This document shows positions 1 to 11,768 of a stretch of 64,000 bases of DNA, piece after piece. Numbering within the stretch: the first letter of the stretch is position 1; each line of letters starts with the position of its first letter. Source of the DNA: Phyllostachys edulis (lineage: Eukaryota > Streptophyta > Magnoliopsida > Poales > Poaceae). The position numbers and the translations under genes are program-made. The stretch covers positions 7,504,834 through 7,568,833 of the forward strand of contig CM070561.1 of NCBI GenBank assembly GCA_036346405.1. Reading direction: 5' to 3'. Below the pieces are notes generated by a model that was not told the DNA's origin, made no database searches, and saw only the letters and a program-made list of their open reading frames with translations.

Positions 1-134
1 AGTTGAGGAGCATGTATACTAGTATGCGTAGTGAATACTTTATGTATTTGGGGGGGGTATATAATAGTTTTTTGTGCAAAAATTTTGGGGGTGCAACTGT
101 ACCCCCATGCAACTACTGTAGCTCCGCCCCTGAA
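1..134. mobile_element. End of a hAT-like transposon (partial)
   Basis: The segment ends with GTAGCTCCGCCCCTG, the inverse of CAGGGGCGGAGC, an end typical of plant hAT elements. It is AT-rich with short G and C runs and no coding potential. The other end lies outside the window, so the TSD cannot be checked. The family call rests on the terminal sequence alone. Confidence 0.4.
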
Positions 135-331
135 CTCTCTGGCGCTTTACCGATGCCGCTAAGCGGTCTTTAGTGATTTACGGCCACCTTGTCGGCCAAC
201 CTACACACCCGATTCAGACACTTTTTTATCATTAGGGATTTTTGGAACCTCACATGCTAAGCAAGAGAGCATAAGGAACGAAAAGAAGAGTGTAGGAGAA
301 GAAAAAACAAACCAAAATGGAACCTTTGAGC
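135..331 (-). pseudogene. SDR gene fragment: start of exon 2 plus adjoining intron
   Basis: This is closely similar to 41210-41404, the exon 2 start and upstream intron of the SDR copy at 40672-41794. Shared landmarks are the splice acceptor (exon would begin at 200 on the minus strand), a LA-x-KVAV start, and the long common tract ending near 331 with ATGGAACCTTTGAG. Within about ten codons the frame is broken by a stop and small rearrangements, and only some 20 codons remain. It cannot be functional. It lies directly between two hAT-like ends. Confidence 0.75.
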
Positions 332-1905
332 ACTGGCGGACCCAGGATTTATCAGATGGGTGTTTGGAGTTAATAAAATATTATTCAACGGAAAAAATTA
401 AAGTCCACAATAGCAAAAGAAACAAAGTACAATTTTTTCATACTAGAAATAACACCACAAAGAATTGAGAGAAATTATAAAATAATTAAGAAAAAAAGTT
501 GAATTGGGAATTTACGGTTTGGGACCGAGGAATTGAGGAAGGGAGAATTGGAGATGAACATGTGCTGCTATTGACTTATGCAGCCTAACTCGCCGACCCA
601 TGAATTTGTAGTTTGCATATTTGATTGATCACATCAATTTGTATAACTTAATAAGTTGAGATCAATAAATTATATAGGCATGTCTGCATAAATTTATATT
701 CATATTGTTGAAGTATGCCACCATCATTTGCTACAGCCTGGTAATCTAACTTAAATCTAGAGTTATCTATTAGTCTCATGCTCTCAGCTAAGCTAAAAGT
801 TTAGTTGCTTTGGCTGAAAATGGTCTAGATATTCCATTATCTGCTACAATTAGCTTGTTATTGCTTAGAATCTTCCTATCCAATGAGAACTCCACATGGA
901 TACTTGAAAGTTTTCAAAGTATAATATGTTTATACAAGATTAAATTTCATGAGGGCAATCTAATGCTTCATTTTGGTGTCAGCCAATAATGTAATAATAT
1001 AAACTACCCTGTATATTTTTCAAAGCTCAAAGATCTACACTTCATATAAATACAAGATTCATCAACCACAATTCATTTTTCAAACCGGTTTGCCCGTTTG
1101 GGAATTAGAGATTTGGAATTGGATACCTCACCTCAGTGGCTCAGTCCTCACTCCTCAGGACCTATGCTCAGGGGTCAGGGCTCACCGGCTCAGTCGCTCG
1201 GTTGCTCAGATGGCCACGCCCACGCGCTTTGCCCCGCCGCCGTCACCGGCCAGCCATGCTCACGGCTCACCCTAGTCGCTAGCTCTGGTCCATTGCCAAG
1301 CCGCCTCTGTCGTGCCACTCGCTCAGAGTTGGAGCCTCGGTCCTTGAAGCAACGTGCAGCGTGCCTCGCCCCGCCGGCCGTCCCACCTTGCTGGCCACTG
1401 CGCTCGGAGCTCGATCGCTTGGAGTAGCCGAGCAAGGCGCTGCGGCGCTCCTCCCCTTCTCTCGGCCTCCCCTTCTCCCAGGCCGTCGTAGCCCGCGGTC
1501 GCTAGCCACCGCGCTCACTCGCTCGTCGCTCCCGCTCCACGCGGCGTCGCGGTCTGCCACCGCCGCCGTAAGCCCGTAAGGCGCAAGGGCATGGCTGTGT
1601 GGGTGTGTGTTAGATTGAGAGAAAGAGACATCGAGTTAAGGTTTGCCAATAAATGAGCCTTGAGATATTGGGCCGAGTCATTATGGAGGAAGATTGGAAC
1701 AGTCGCCGAATGTGGGATGCCTTAGCTTTGGTGGGCTGTGCGAGTGCCGAGTGGGCTGCGAGTAATGTGCCGACGTAATAGGTTTTTGAGGACATTACAT
1801 GTTGATTTAACTCAATTTCTAGTATATACATGTATTATACCTCATATACTGAATTTTTGCCCAAATGTTTTGGGTGTTCAATTGAACACCCTTGACCCTA
1901 GCCAG
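332..1905. mobile_element. Probable hAT-like non-autonomous element with a GC-rich internal block
   Basis: The left end reads CACTGGCGGACCCAGG. The right end, around 1880-1915, carries GAACACCC...AGGTCCACCCCTA, whose complement TAGGGGTGGACCTGG resembles the left end. Such imperfect ends are common in plant hAT elements. No clear 8-bp TSD was found; the flanks come from different parts of SDR genes. A GC-rich block (about 1140-1580) stands out from AT-rich surroundings and is open in several frames, but shows no recognisable domain. It may be captured host DNA. Confidence 0.35.
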
Positions 1906-2111
1906 GTCCACCCCTACGGCGACCTGCGCCTCGTCGGTCATGTCACACCGTGCAGGTCGCACGCGGGCCAAACTCTGCCGCGATGGAGCGGCTGATGTCG
2001 TCCTGGACGTCGGCGAGGATGACCTTCGCGCCATTCTTGATGAACTCTGCCGTGGCCGCCTTGCTGACGCTGCAGGCAGCGCTGGTGACCACGACCACCT
2101 TCCCGGCCAAC
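1906..2111 (-). pseudogene. SDR gene fragment: 5' part of exon 2
   Basis: This matches 37610-37811 of the intact SDR gene, including the cofactor-binding start (LAGKV followed by a degraded glycine motif), the AEFIKNGAKV-like stretch and the DVTDEAQVA stretch. Exon 2 would begin at 2111 after an AG acceptor. Homology stops near 1906 at the neighbouring transposon end, so about 70 codons remain. Homology to the intact gene's intron continues upstream to about 2240 (the CCCCACAATTCG tract and GGTGCAAGCT). It is a truncated relic of the SDR array. Confidence 0.8.
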
Positions 2112-3367
2112 CTATGTTACATCCCCACAATTCGATCGTGTACAGAGTTAAAAATCGGCCGGTTCTTTCCAACCCAGCATTTTTACGAACAAAATAAGCA
2201 TAAAAAACGACAACAAGTCAGCAACGGTGCAAGCTAGAGTAGAAATCAGAGCATCAAAATTAATAGAAAAAAACTGTTGACCATAAGCAGACATTGCAGG
2301 AGAAGTCACACACCCATAGCACATGTCATGAAGGTTGTCACACGAGGTGTAGGTTCTTCAAAGATGACAACAAGCTCATGGCAAGAAGGTCAAATGCAAC
2401 TTGTAATTCATGCACTAGTCTCGAGAGTGGTTGAGCTCTTCATAAGCATATGGATCAAACATCCGTTTCTACTCGGAATTTCTAGGTATTAGTCGTTTGG
2501 GTAGCTGAATTTTGCATCACAACAACACATGTATCATCCTAGAAAATTCCAAAGGTTCACTCATGCATGGCGGAAGGTGAGAAGTTTTAGTACCATATTG
2601 CTAGTCTAGGTGGGAGAAGACCAACTTATAAAGTGGAGTTGATCTTACCTATCGCCTCGCCACGCCACCCCATCGTCCACCCGCATGGCATGCCCGTGAA
2701 TGGTGCAATGGTGCAACGATTTCTGGTCCGATTGTGTGTGGAGCGGCAGCTTCTTTATGCACCTCATAAACCTGTATGATGACATGGTATATCCATGTGC
2801 AACAAATTGGAAAGGAGAAAAATGGTTCAAACCGAGCGTTTGAATCCCACTAATCCTACATGTCTGTTACGGCATGCATTAATTGTGCTTTAATGTGGCT
2901 TCCAATTTTTCCTGCATGGTTATTGGCCTTCCTTCCGAGCTCATCTGTTTCTATATGAGGAGACATCCTCTCAATCCAAATGCACGTGTGAGAGAAAACC
3001 ATTGTGCTTCGCTCCTCTATGCTGTGTTGTTTCTAGGTACTACATCCTTGTGCTGGCGTGCACCGTCGCGGGGAGAGTAGTATCTCCGAAGACGTCGTCC
3101 CTCATGCTCCTATACAGGTTGGGGTGAATCAGGTTTTTGGAAAGCATTCGCGCGACTGCTCACGGCTTCCTTCATGATCGGTTTCTCGTCGTCTTCCCAT
3201 CTAAATCTACTGTGACCATCGCCGAAGTGATCGTCGGTAAGTCATGGTGATTTGCTTTGTCATGGCTAAATCTTTCTTACTGGACTTTAGTCATGTGATG
3301 ATGATGTTCTCTACTATTGCTAGTAGAATTTATGTGGTAGGCTTTGTTTTATTTGCGCATATATATG
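2112..3367. repeat. Duplicated segment: SDR upstream DNA joined to a copia-type LTR (copy 1)
   Basis: From about 2162 to 3367 this is collinear with 35038-36127, with two indels of tens of bases. The left part (to about 2560) is also related to 39538-39930 near the SDR genes, so it derives from SDR upstream DNA. The right part has the character of a copia LTR 3' half and continues, after the 21-kb insertion, at 24708-24846, ending in TTTAACA just before a gag start. The exact LTR start could not be placed. No gene is supported here. Confidence 0.65.
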
Positions 3368-5744
3368 TGTGGAGACCCCAAAGTTAAGCTCATAAGACTT
3401 AGACCTTCCCATGGACGAGACAAAAAGGTGTCGACGAACACCCAAAGGAATGACCATCTCGGTCTTACAAGAGTAACTTCCGAGTCTACCGAGAACCCGA
3501 AATCGAATCCATTTCAAGTCAAGTGATGGCACCAGCTACCAACAAGCTAGGGATTGACCCGCGTACCACTCGAAGGCATCTGCACTAATTCAATCCCAGC
3601 TAGAACTTCGGATACCATGCATACTGCACCGAGGCATATGCTACATGGCATCCGTTGCATAGCAGCCCGAGGCACAACCCTTATCAAGAAACGAGAACGA
3701 TTTTAAGTACCTGGATATGTGTCTCATATTAGTTCCCAAGTATTAGTGGCTAACATGCACATATCCAAAACAACATTGATCACATCTACAGTCAAATATG
3801 CAAAAAAAAAATATTAGAAACATTATTACAACATCAACAAATAGGACCTTATGGCCCGATTTTGCATATGGAGGCCGACCGGCCAAATCTAATCATAAAA
3901 CAAATAAATAGCAGTAGAAATAAACTTGGAAATAATAGGAAATAACCAGGTTGGCATGCCCAAATGCACAAGCAATCAACTGAAGTTAAAGACGTTGCAT
4001 TTGCCGTTATCGCCCAAAATTGGTACGATAGCTAAAACCAATTCATGTGACGTTCTCACCTGCAGCAAGTGGACAATCCGGTTGAGTACAAGGTGTACTC
4101 GTAAGACTTACAAACAACAAAATAAATTAGATGCATTCATGTATCAAAGGAAGGCAACTACACTAGGCAATTTTCAGCATAAAGACATTTTCTTTGCAAT
4201 AGAGTAATAAATTATAAGGTAATTTACCAAATCTGTTTTTATTTGCTTAAATAACAGTGAGACAATATTTAGAGACATAACTAAAAACTTAGAAGTGGCT
4301 TCCCACAGCCACCACAACAATAGCACAAATTGCCCAATTCGTACCACTCGATTTCAAGTTTTATCGAAAATGTAGAGTCTAACTCTTGAACGACCTAACC
4401 AAGCTTGTGCATAACCAAGGACTTGGCTATTCAAATAGATCATACCCTACAGGGGTGTACAACTTTACCCATACGCCAGATCACTCCTTTGCCAAGCTAT
4501 TTAGCACACTTCCTAAGGTATGCCGGCAGAGCTAAGCCCTACGAGACATTTTCCCATGAAATGCATTAACTAAAAGTCGCCCTATGGGCGCGAAGACCTC
4601 TGTGAACCACCCTTGTGTGTGCAGACGGGGCTCCCACGGAGGACCCATATGTTGTGACAGAGTCACCAGTAAAGTCTCAGCAACTACCGATGCTCTCCAC
4701 GCGAGGGAACCTACCCGGATCCCACCCCACACATTTTTATTAACAACAGAATATTTTTCTCCCTAACAACTACCACCTGCGGCTCAGAGTTATTGCATAA
4801 CAAAGTACTAAGACAAGAGGGCTCCCATATAACCTCATGTGGATGCACACAATAATGCTTGGATCAGTGACATAACATGTTCGGTCCTTGTTGACTTGGG
4901 CACAAACCACACACCCGATAAACACACCATTCAACCATATGTTCAAGTCCAAATCATTTTATTTTCAGTTTTTATTTTCCAAATACAATACTTACATGAG
5001 TACCATGACCCAAGTAATTAAAGTGATGATATAATGACCATCGCCAAAACGATGATCCACATTCTACAGAACTAAGCATTGCTAAGCGACACGGACTCGT
5101 ATGACCATAACTCATCCACCAGGGTCTAATTCACCAGTGGGAATATTAACCTAGACTATAACTCTTCCACCGGGCTCTAATTCACCAGCGGGAATATTAA
5201 CCTAGGATCAGTGGCAAGGGATAAACATTTGCCTACATCTTATGCAACTACTAGGATTAGATACTTCTAACGAAAAATTAATCATCAAATAGAGCAAGCA
5301 TACATACAGTTGAAAAGCAAGATAATTAGTGTTGAACATAATAAGATCAACATAATCAAATGAGGGGGTTGCTTGCCTGCGCATCAGTGTCTCAGTGCAA
5401 AACTCATACATTTAATCCACATGGATTTCTGTTCACTGGCCCGCGTGTCAGCGAGAACAAGTGACATTTAAACCCGGATCTACATAGTAACTAGCGCTTA
5501 AGACATTGATTTGATTCTAATGATTATGCCTAATGATGAGCTAAAATGTCGACCGACTTCGGATAGGGCAGAGGCGCTCTCGGGTGCAACTTTGCCAGGC
5601 TTGTCGCCGGCGGTCGGAGGCACGGTGGCACCGGCTAAAGACAAAAATGGGACCCTGAGGACTAAGTGATCCCATAGGTGGTCGAGACATCGCCGGCGGT
5701 GGAATGGAGCAGCGGCCACTACTACACAAAACATCATCATAGAC

Positions 5745-5889
5745 GGTTCTAAACCGTCATCACAAACGGTTTGTGAACCGTCTGTATTTATGCATCTGTG
5801 ATAACAGGCTGTTATCACAGACGGTTTTCAAACCGTCTATGAAAATAGCTATCACAGACGGTTCTTAACAAGAACCGTCTGTGATAATT
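5745..5889. repeat. CACTA subterminal palindromic repeats, left end
   Basis: Successive units pair ACGGTTCT or ACGGTTT with its inverse AGAACCGT or AAACCGT within ATCACAG...CTGTGAT. Each unit can fold back on itself. Repeats of this kind near CACTA ends are known binding sites for the element's transposase. Confidence 0.85.
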
Positions 5890-5894
5890 ACTAT

Positions 5895-6902
5895 TGTTGG
5901 AAATATGCCCTAGAGGCAATCATAGAGATGATTATATTTCATTATGTTCACAATATTTGATAATATGTTCCTTGAATGAATCATCAGTCATGAAGATTAA
6001 CGAGTATGTGACTTGTTGGTGAAGCTCTTTTTAACTTATGATGATGTCGTTTTAAAAGTATCCCTCGGTCGAAAGTCACTTTGGTCGAACACTAGTGACT
6101 CTCGACTAGCACATGCATTGATTGATGACCATGTTTCACGGTCATGGATATAAGGATATCGAATCAATAATGTGGACACGTGTTAGAGAACGTGGTGTTG
6201 GATAAGACCCACCTTGAGACACTATTGAGATTGTTATGATTCTATGTGTCGTTAGTTGGTCTCAAGCAATGATGATGTATAATCCTTAGACCGAGATCGG
6301 CATGGTTTCCTACATGTGTAATAGCACTCTTAGGGGTTGCCAAACGCTACTAAAATCGGGTAGTTATAAAGGTAGCTTTCGGGTATGCTATGAAATATGC
6401 ACGAGAGGATGTATTGGTCGGATATGGGATTTGCCCTCCTAACATAACAGAGAGATATCTCTCGGCCCCTCGAAGTGGTCGGATAAAGAAAGTGCATGGC
6501 CATGCCCTTTGGTGGTCGAAGAGTTCGACCACATAAGGTTATCCGATACTCGATCGAGAAAGCATTGAATAGTCCATGGATGACACAACATCTCACCGGA
6601 GTTCAACCAGATATCGTGAGGCAAAGGGAGAATACATGAGTAGGTAAACTTAGTTCGACCCGACCACTGGATTTGGTCGTATGGAGATACAAGCAAGTCG
6701 TAGGCGGTCGAACGTAATCACAGAGTGGTGAAACCAAGTCGTAAGGAGTTACGAGTTGGTGCGTGATCGAATCTGAACTGGTCGTATAGAGATAGGACCT
6801 GGTCGTAAGTGATGAGGACACAGTCGAAGATCATATTGCATTAAGGTTCGTCCGATATAATTTGTGTGTATTCGGAATCGTTATGTCTGCTAGGAACCGC
6901 CG
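5895..6902 (+). repeat. Truncated 5' LTR of copia family 1
   Basis: It is collinear with 11769-12776 of the 3' LTR, then diverges at about 6903. No tRNA-Met-type primer-binding site follows. The stretch from about 6903 to 7819 holds untranslated leader-like sequence with no recognisable gene. Confidence 0.85.
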
Positions 6903-7819
6903 TCTTTGGCTAATCGTCACCGCGTTATAGGTAATATGTGTTCATGTCGTCCGATAGAATTGGATTCTATCGTAACTTGTTTTTGCAGGGATTGATGTGA
7001 ATAGTATGGCCCATTGTGTATGTGATGCATGTATGGATTTTCATGACTGCGTGTCATGTTGTGAGATAGCCATCGAGCTACATATTTTTATATAACTGAT
7101 CGCATACCGACATGTAATGCTTGATATTATCCTATGTAATTCATTACTAGCTCTTAGGAGTAATTGCTTAGTAGATGAATGCGGTTGGAGAATTCAAGCA
7201 TGGTGGTCGGAAGACAGGAAGCATGCTGATGGAGATCGTCATGTTAAGGGCATACTATTTCACAGTGATATGATTATCTGTGAATGTTTGTGTTTATTCC
7301 TGTCATGATATTAAGTCATGTTTTTCATTAGATGCTTTTAACATGATAAGATTAACATTCCTCACATAATGTTAAGTTAAAATTGATGCCCTCCAATAAG
7401 CTGCACCATCAAAAGTCTTGTATTTTAATGGTAGGTCTTGCTAAAGCGGAATGCCATTAACTTTCCTTGACTAGATGGGTTTGTGTCGGACACTTACACG
7501 CATTGCATTGGTTTAACTTGACAAGGTCATCATAACGGTTATGGACCTTGGGGCATAGGGTTGGGTGCGAAGCATAGAGATGCTTGCCCAACAACAAGAG
7601 TCATATAGAGATATGATTAGCAAAGGGTTGCTTACGAATTCACTAATCTTCTAGCGGTGATGCCAAAGCTCACTAGTAGATTACGATTGTGGATCTTGAA
7701 TCACTAAATGTCATAAGAGGGATATGGTATTTAGTGGGAGTATCTTTATTAAATTGTTTAATAGAAGTTACTTTTCTTGAACATATGTCTTAGTTTTGCG
7801 TATTTTATGTTGTAGATCA

Positions 7820-8690
7820 TGGCACCAATCGTTTGTACCAACATCGCTTTTGCTTTACGTTCGATACTTGAAAAGGAAAAACTGAATGGAACAAATTTTA
7901 TGGATTGGTCCCGCAACCTAAGAATTGTTCTTAGGCAAGATAAAAGGAACATGTTCTAGAGGAACCAATTCGGATGTGCTGTTGATAATCTTTCTTGCTA
8001 CTCTTAAATCCACCTATAAAAGGCATGTGATGAATCACTTGATGTTAGGCTGTCTCATGCTTGCTGCGATGAACTCGACCTTGAAAACAGTTTGAGAACA
8101 TTGAGGCCTACGATATGATCGTGGCGCTCAAAGGCATGTTTGAGACACAAGCAAGAACCGAGAGATTTGAGATCTCAAAGAACTTGTTTGCGTGTAAGCT
8201 AGCCGAGGGTAGTCCGTGAGCCCACATGTGATCAAAATGGTTGGTTACACACGAGCTTGGAAAAACTTGGTTTTCCACCGAGTCAAGAGTTGGCTCTGAT
8301 TTGATTCTTGCTTCGCTTCACGCAAGCTATGGTCGAGTTCATTACGAACTTCCATATGAATGGCTTAGACAAGAATCTCACCGAACTACATATGATGCTT
8401 AAGACTGCAGAGGACAAGATTAAGAAAAGCAACGATCATGTGATGATGGTGCAAAAGAGTACAAGCTTCAAGAAGAAGGCTAAGACTTGGGTCAAGAAAA
8501 GGGCAAGGCTAAAGTTTGGATGAGATCCAAACCAACAAACCTAAACCCAAGACTAAGTCCGCCCGACTCAAGAGAATGAATGCTTTTCTTGCAAAGAGCT
8601 AGGCCATTGGAAGAGGAACGCAAGAAATACCGGTGATCCGAAAAAGAATGGTGGGACTAAACCTTCCACTTCGGTATTAATGTTATAGAT
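7820..8690 (+). pseudogene. gag: Copia family 1 gag (broken)
   Basis: Gag forms the particle that packages element RNA. From the ATG at 7820 the frame encodes a typical plant copia start: an LEKEKLNGTNFMDW stretch followed by an RIVLRQDK stretch. A zinc knuckle, CFSCKELGHWKRN, lies near 8580-8630, but the final cysteine position is changed, so the CCHC finger is incomplete. Premature stops and frame changes occur after about 45 codons and again near 8520. The pol region follows on the same strand. Confidence 0.85.
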
Positions 8691-8699
8691 GTTTTACTT

Positions 8700-11600
8700 G
8701 CTGATTCTTCTCGTTAACTCATGGGTATTTGATACCGGATTGGTTGCTCATATTTGCAATTCGATGCAGAGTCTAACAAAGAATAGGAGAGTTGCAAGAG
8801 GCGAGATGGATCTTCGCGTCGGAAATAAAGCAAAGGTTGCTGCATTAGCCGTCGGGACTTTACCATTGGTTTTGCCTTCAGGATTTATTATGGAATTAAA
8901 TAATTGTTATTACGTTCGACCATGAGTAGAAACATTATCTCGGCCTCATGTTTGATGGCGAGAGGGTTATAAATTCATTATTGAGGACAATGGTTGTTCT
9001 ATATATTTGAATGATATGTTTTATGGCTATGCTCTGTTTTGAGCAGGTTGTTTATTTTAAATCTTGATGATGCACCCATCTTTAATATTAATGCAAAGAG
9101 GCTTGACCTAATAATATGAATTCCACTTTTATCTGGCATTGTCGTTTGGGTCACATAAGTGAGAAACGCATGAAGAAGCTCCATGATGATGGAATTCTAA
9201 ACTCATTTGATTTGGAATCATTTGAAACATCTGAGTCTTGCCTACTCGGAAAATGACCAAGACACCTTTCATTTGGTCGGAATGAGAGGCGTCCGACTTG
9301 TTGGCACTCATACATACTGATGTGTGTGGACCAATGAGCACGACAGCTAGAGGTGGTTTTCAGTACTTCATTACTTTCACCGATGACTATAGTAGATATG
9401 GATATATCTATTTAATGAGGCACAAGTCGGAATCCTTTGAAAAGTTCAAAGAGTTCCAGAATGAGGTACAAAATCAACTTGGCAAGACAATCAAATCTTT
9501 GCGATCTGATCGTGGAGGTGAATTTTTGAGCCAAGAATTTGGCAATCATTTGAAACAATGTGGAATTGTTCCACAGCTTACACCACCGGGTACTCCACAA
9601 TGGAATGGGGTGTCCGAGCGGCGTAATAGGACCTTGTTAGACATGGTTCGATCGATGATGAGCCAATCTGATCTGCCATTGTATTTTTAGGGTTACGCTC
9701 TAGAAACAGCCGCTTTCACTTTAAATAGGGTACCATCTAAATCAGTAGATAAGACACCATATGAGATATGGACTAGGAAGAGTCCTAACTTGTCTTTTCT
9801 AAAGGTTTGGGGATGTGATGTCTATGTTAAACGTTTGACGTCTGATAAACTCACACCTAAGTCGGAAAAATGCTTCTTTATAGGATATCCTAGGGAAACC
9901 AAAGGATATTATTTCTACAACCAAGAGGAGAGCAAAGTGTTTGTTGCCCGAAATGGTGTCTTTTTGGAAAAGGAGTTTCTTTCCAAAACAGTCGTGGGAG
10001 AAAGGTGCAACTCGAAGAAATTCGGGAAACATCTGAAAGTGTTTCAACTCCTATTGAACCTCTACAGGATGAACAAAATGTTGTTGAACCTGTAGATGAG
10101 GCATTAGCCCCACGTAGATCTAAAAGGCCACGTCAAATGCCTATAAGGTATGGGCATGACGTATTATTATTGAATAATGATGAGCCTAACACTTATAAGG
10201 AAGCGATGATGGACCCAGACTCTGAGAAATGGCTTGGAGCCATGAAATCCGAGATAGACTCCATGAGAGACAACCAAGTTTGGAACACAGTCGATCCACT
10301 TGATGGCGTTAAAACCATTGAGTGCAAATGGATCTATAAGAAAAGATTGATATGGATGGAAATGTTCACATTCATAAAGCTCGACTAGTCGCAAAAGGTT
10401 TTCGACAAGTTCAAGGAGTTGACTACGATGAGACATTCTCACCGTAGCGATGCTTAAATCTATACGGATCATTCTAGCTATTCTTTGCATATTTCGACTA
10501 TGAGATATGGCAAATGGACGTCAAAAGCGGCTTTCCTTAATGGAAACCTAAGTGAGGATGTGTACATGACACAACATGAAGGTTTTGTTGATCCAAATAA
10601 TGCTAGTAAAGTATGCAAACTTGAAGTCCATTTATGGATTGAAGCAAGCATCTCGGAGTTGGAATATACGTTTTGATGAGGAGATCAAAAGATTTGGTTT
10701 AAATCAAAAATAAAGAAGAACCTTGTGTTTACATGAAGGTTAGTGGGAGCGCACTTGTAATTCTAATCTTATATGTGGATGACATATTATTGATTGGGAA
10801 TGACATTCCTATGCTGGAATCTGTTAAGGCATCATTGAAAAATAGTTTTTCTATGAAGGACCTAGGAGAGGCAGCATATATCTTGGGAATAAAGATCTAT
10901 AGAGATAGATCGAGAAGGCTAATTGGATTAAGCCAAAGTACTTATATTGACAAGGTGTTGATTCGGTTCAACATGCAAAATGCCAAGAAAGGGTTCTTGC
11001 CTATGTCACATGGCATAAGTCTTAGCAAGAGTCAGTGTCCTTCGACTCTTGATGGCGAGACCGCATGAATGGTATTCCATATGCTTGACTATTGGATCTA
11101 TCATATGCGCCATGATATGTACTCGACGGATGTATCATATGCTCTAAGTGTTACAGTAGATACCAAGTGATCCGGTGAAGGTCCTTTGGACAATTTGTGA
11201 AAAACATTCTTAAATACTTGAGAAGGACTAAGGATGCGTTCCTAGTTTATGGCGGTGATGAAGAGCTGGTTGTAAATGGTTACACCGATGCAAGCTTCCA
11301 AACCGACAAAGATGATTATCGTTCATAATCTGGTTTTGTATTCATTTTGAATGGAGGTGCGGTGAGTGGAAAAGTTCCAAGCAAGAAACGGTGGTGATTC
11401 CTAACAGAGGTCGAGTACATTGCGGCTTCGGAAGTCGCAAAAGAAGGTGTTTGGATAAGGAATTTTATTCTTGAGTTGGGTATGGTTCCGAGTGCCTCAA
11501 GCCCAATGGATCTCTATTGTGACAACAATGGAGCCATTCTTGTGAGCTAGAGAGCCTAGATCCCATCGAAGTCCAAGCACATACTCGAGCGTTATCATCT

Positions 11601-11748
11601 CATTCGCGAATTGGTGGATAGAGGAGATGTTAAGATATGCAAAATTCATACGGATTTAAATGTTCTTGATCCGTTGACAAAGCCTCTCACACGACCAAAG
11701 CATGAGGCGCACACAAGAGCTATCGGTATTAGATACTTAAATGATTGA
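8700..11748 (+). pseudogene. pol: Copia family 1 pol: protease, integrase, RT, RNase H (broken)
   Basis: The domains lie in Ty1/copia order. Protease: SWVFDTGLVAHICNS at about 8720, where the usual DTGS/DTGA is DTGL. GAG-pre-integrase: WHCRLGHISEKRMKKLH at about 9130. Integrase: the catalytic triad is readable in HTDVCGP (9310), RSDRGGEF (9510) and SERRNRT (9620), with a stop at 9690. RT: palm motif YVDDILL near 10770, preceded by the EWLGAM-type copia RT start (ends mutated) and ARLVAKGF in another frame. RNase H: YTDASFQ (11285) to a conserved end near 11748, with several stops. It is unable to make a full polyprotein. Confidence 0.92.
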
Positions 11749-11768
11749 CTCTAGTGCAAGTGGGAGAC

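Noticed and set aside
1090..1579. Overlapping GC-rich frames as a possible gene
   Set aside because: Open in several frames on both strands, no motif, inside a hAT-like element. Kept only as a possible captured block.
2162..3367. Whole duplicated segment as a complete copia LTR
   Set aside because: The left part continues SDR upstream homology and is also related to 39538-39680, so only the right part can be LTR. The start could not be located.
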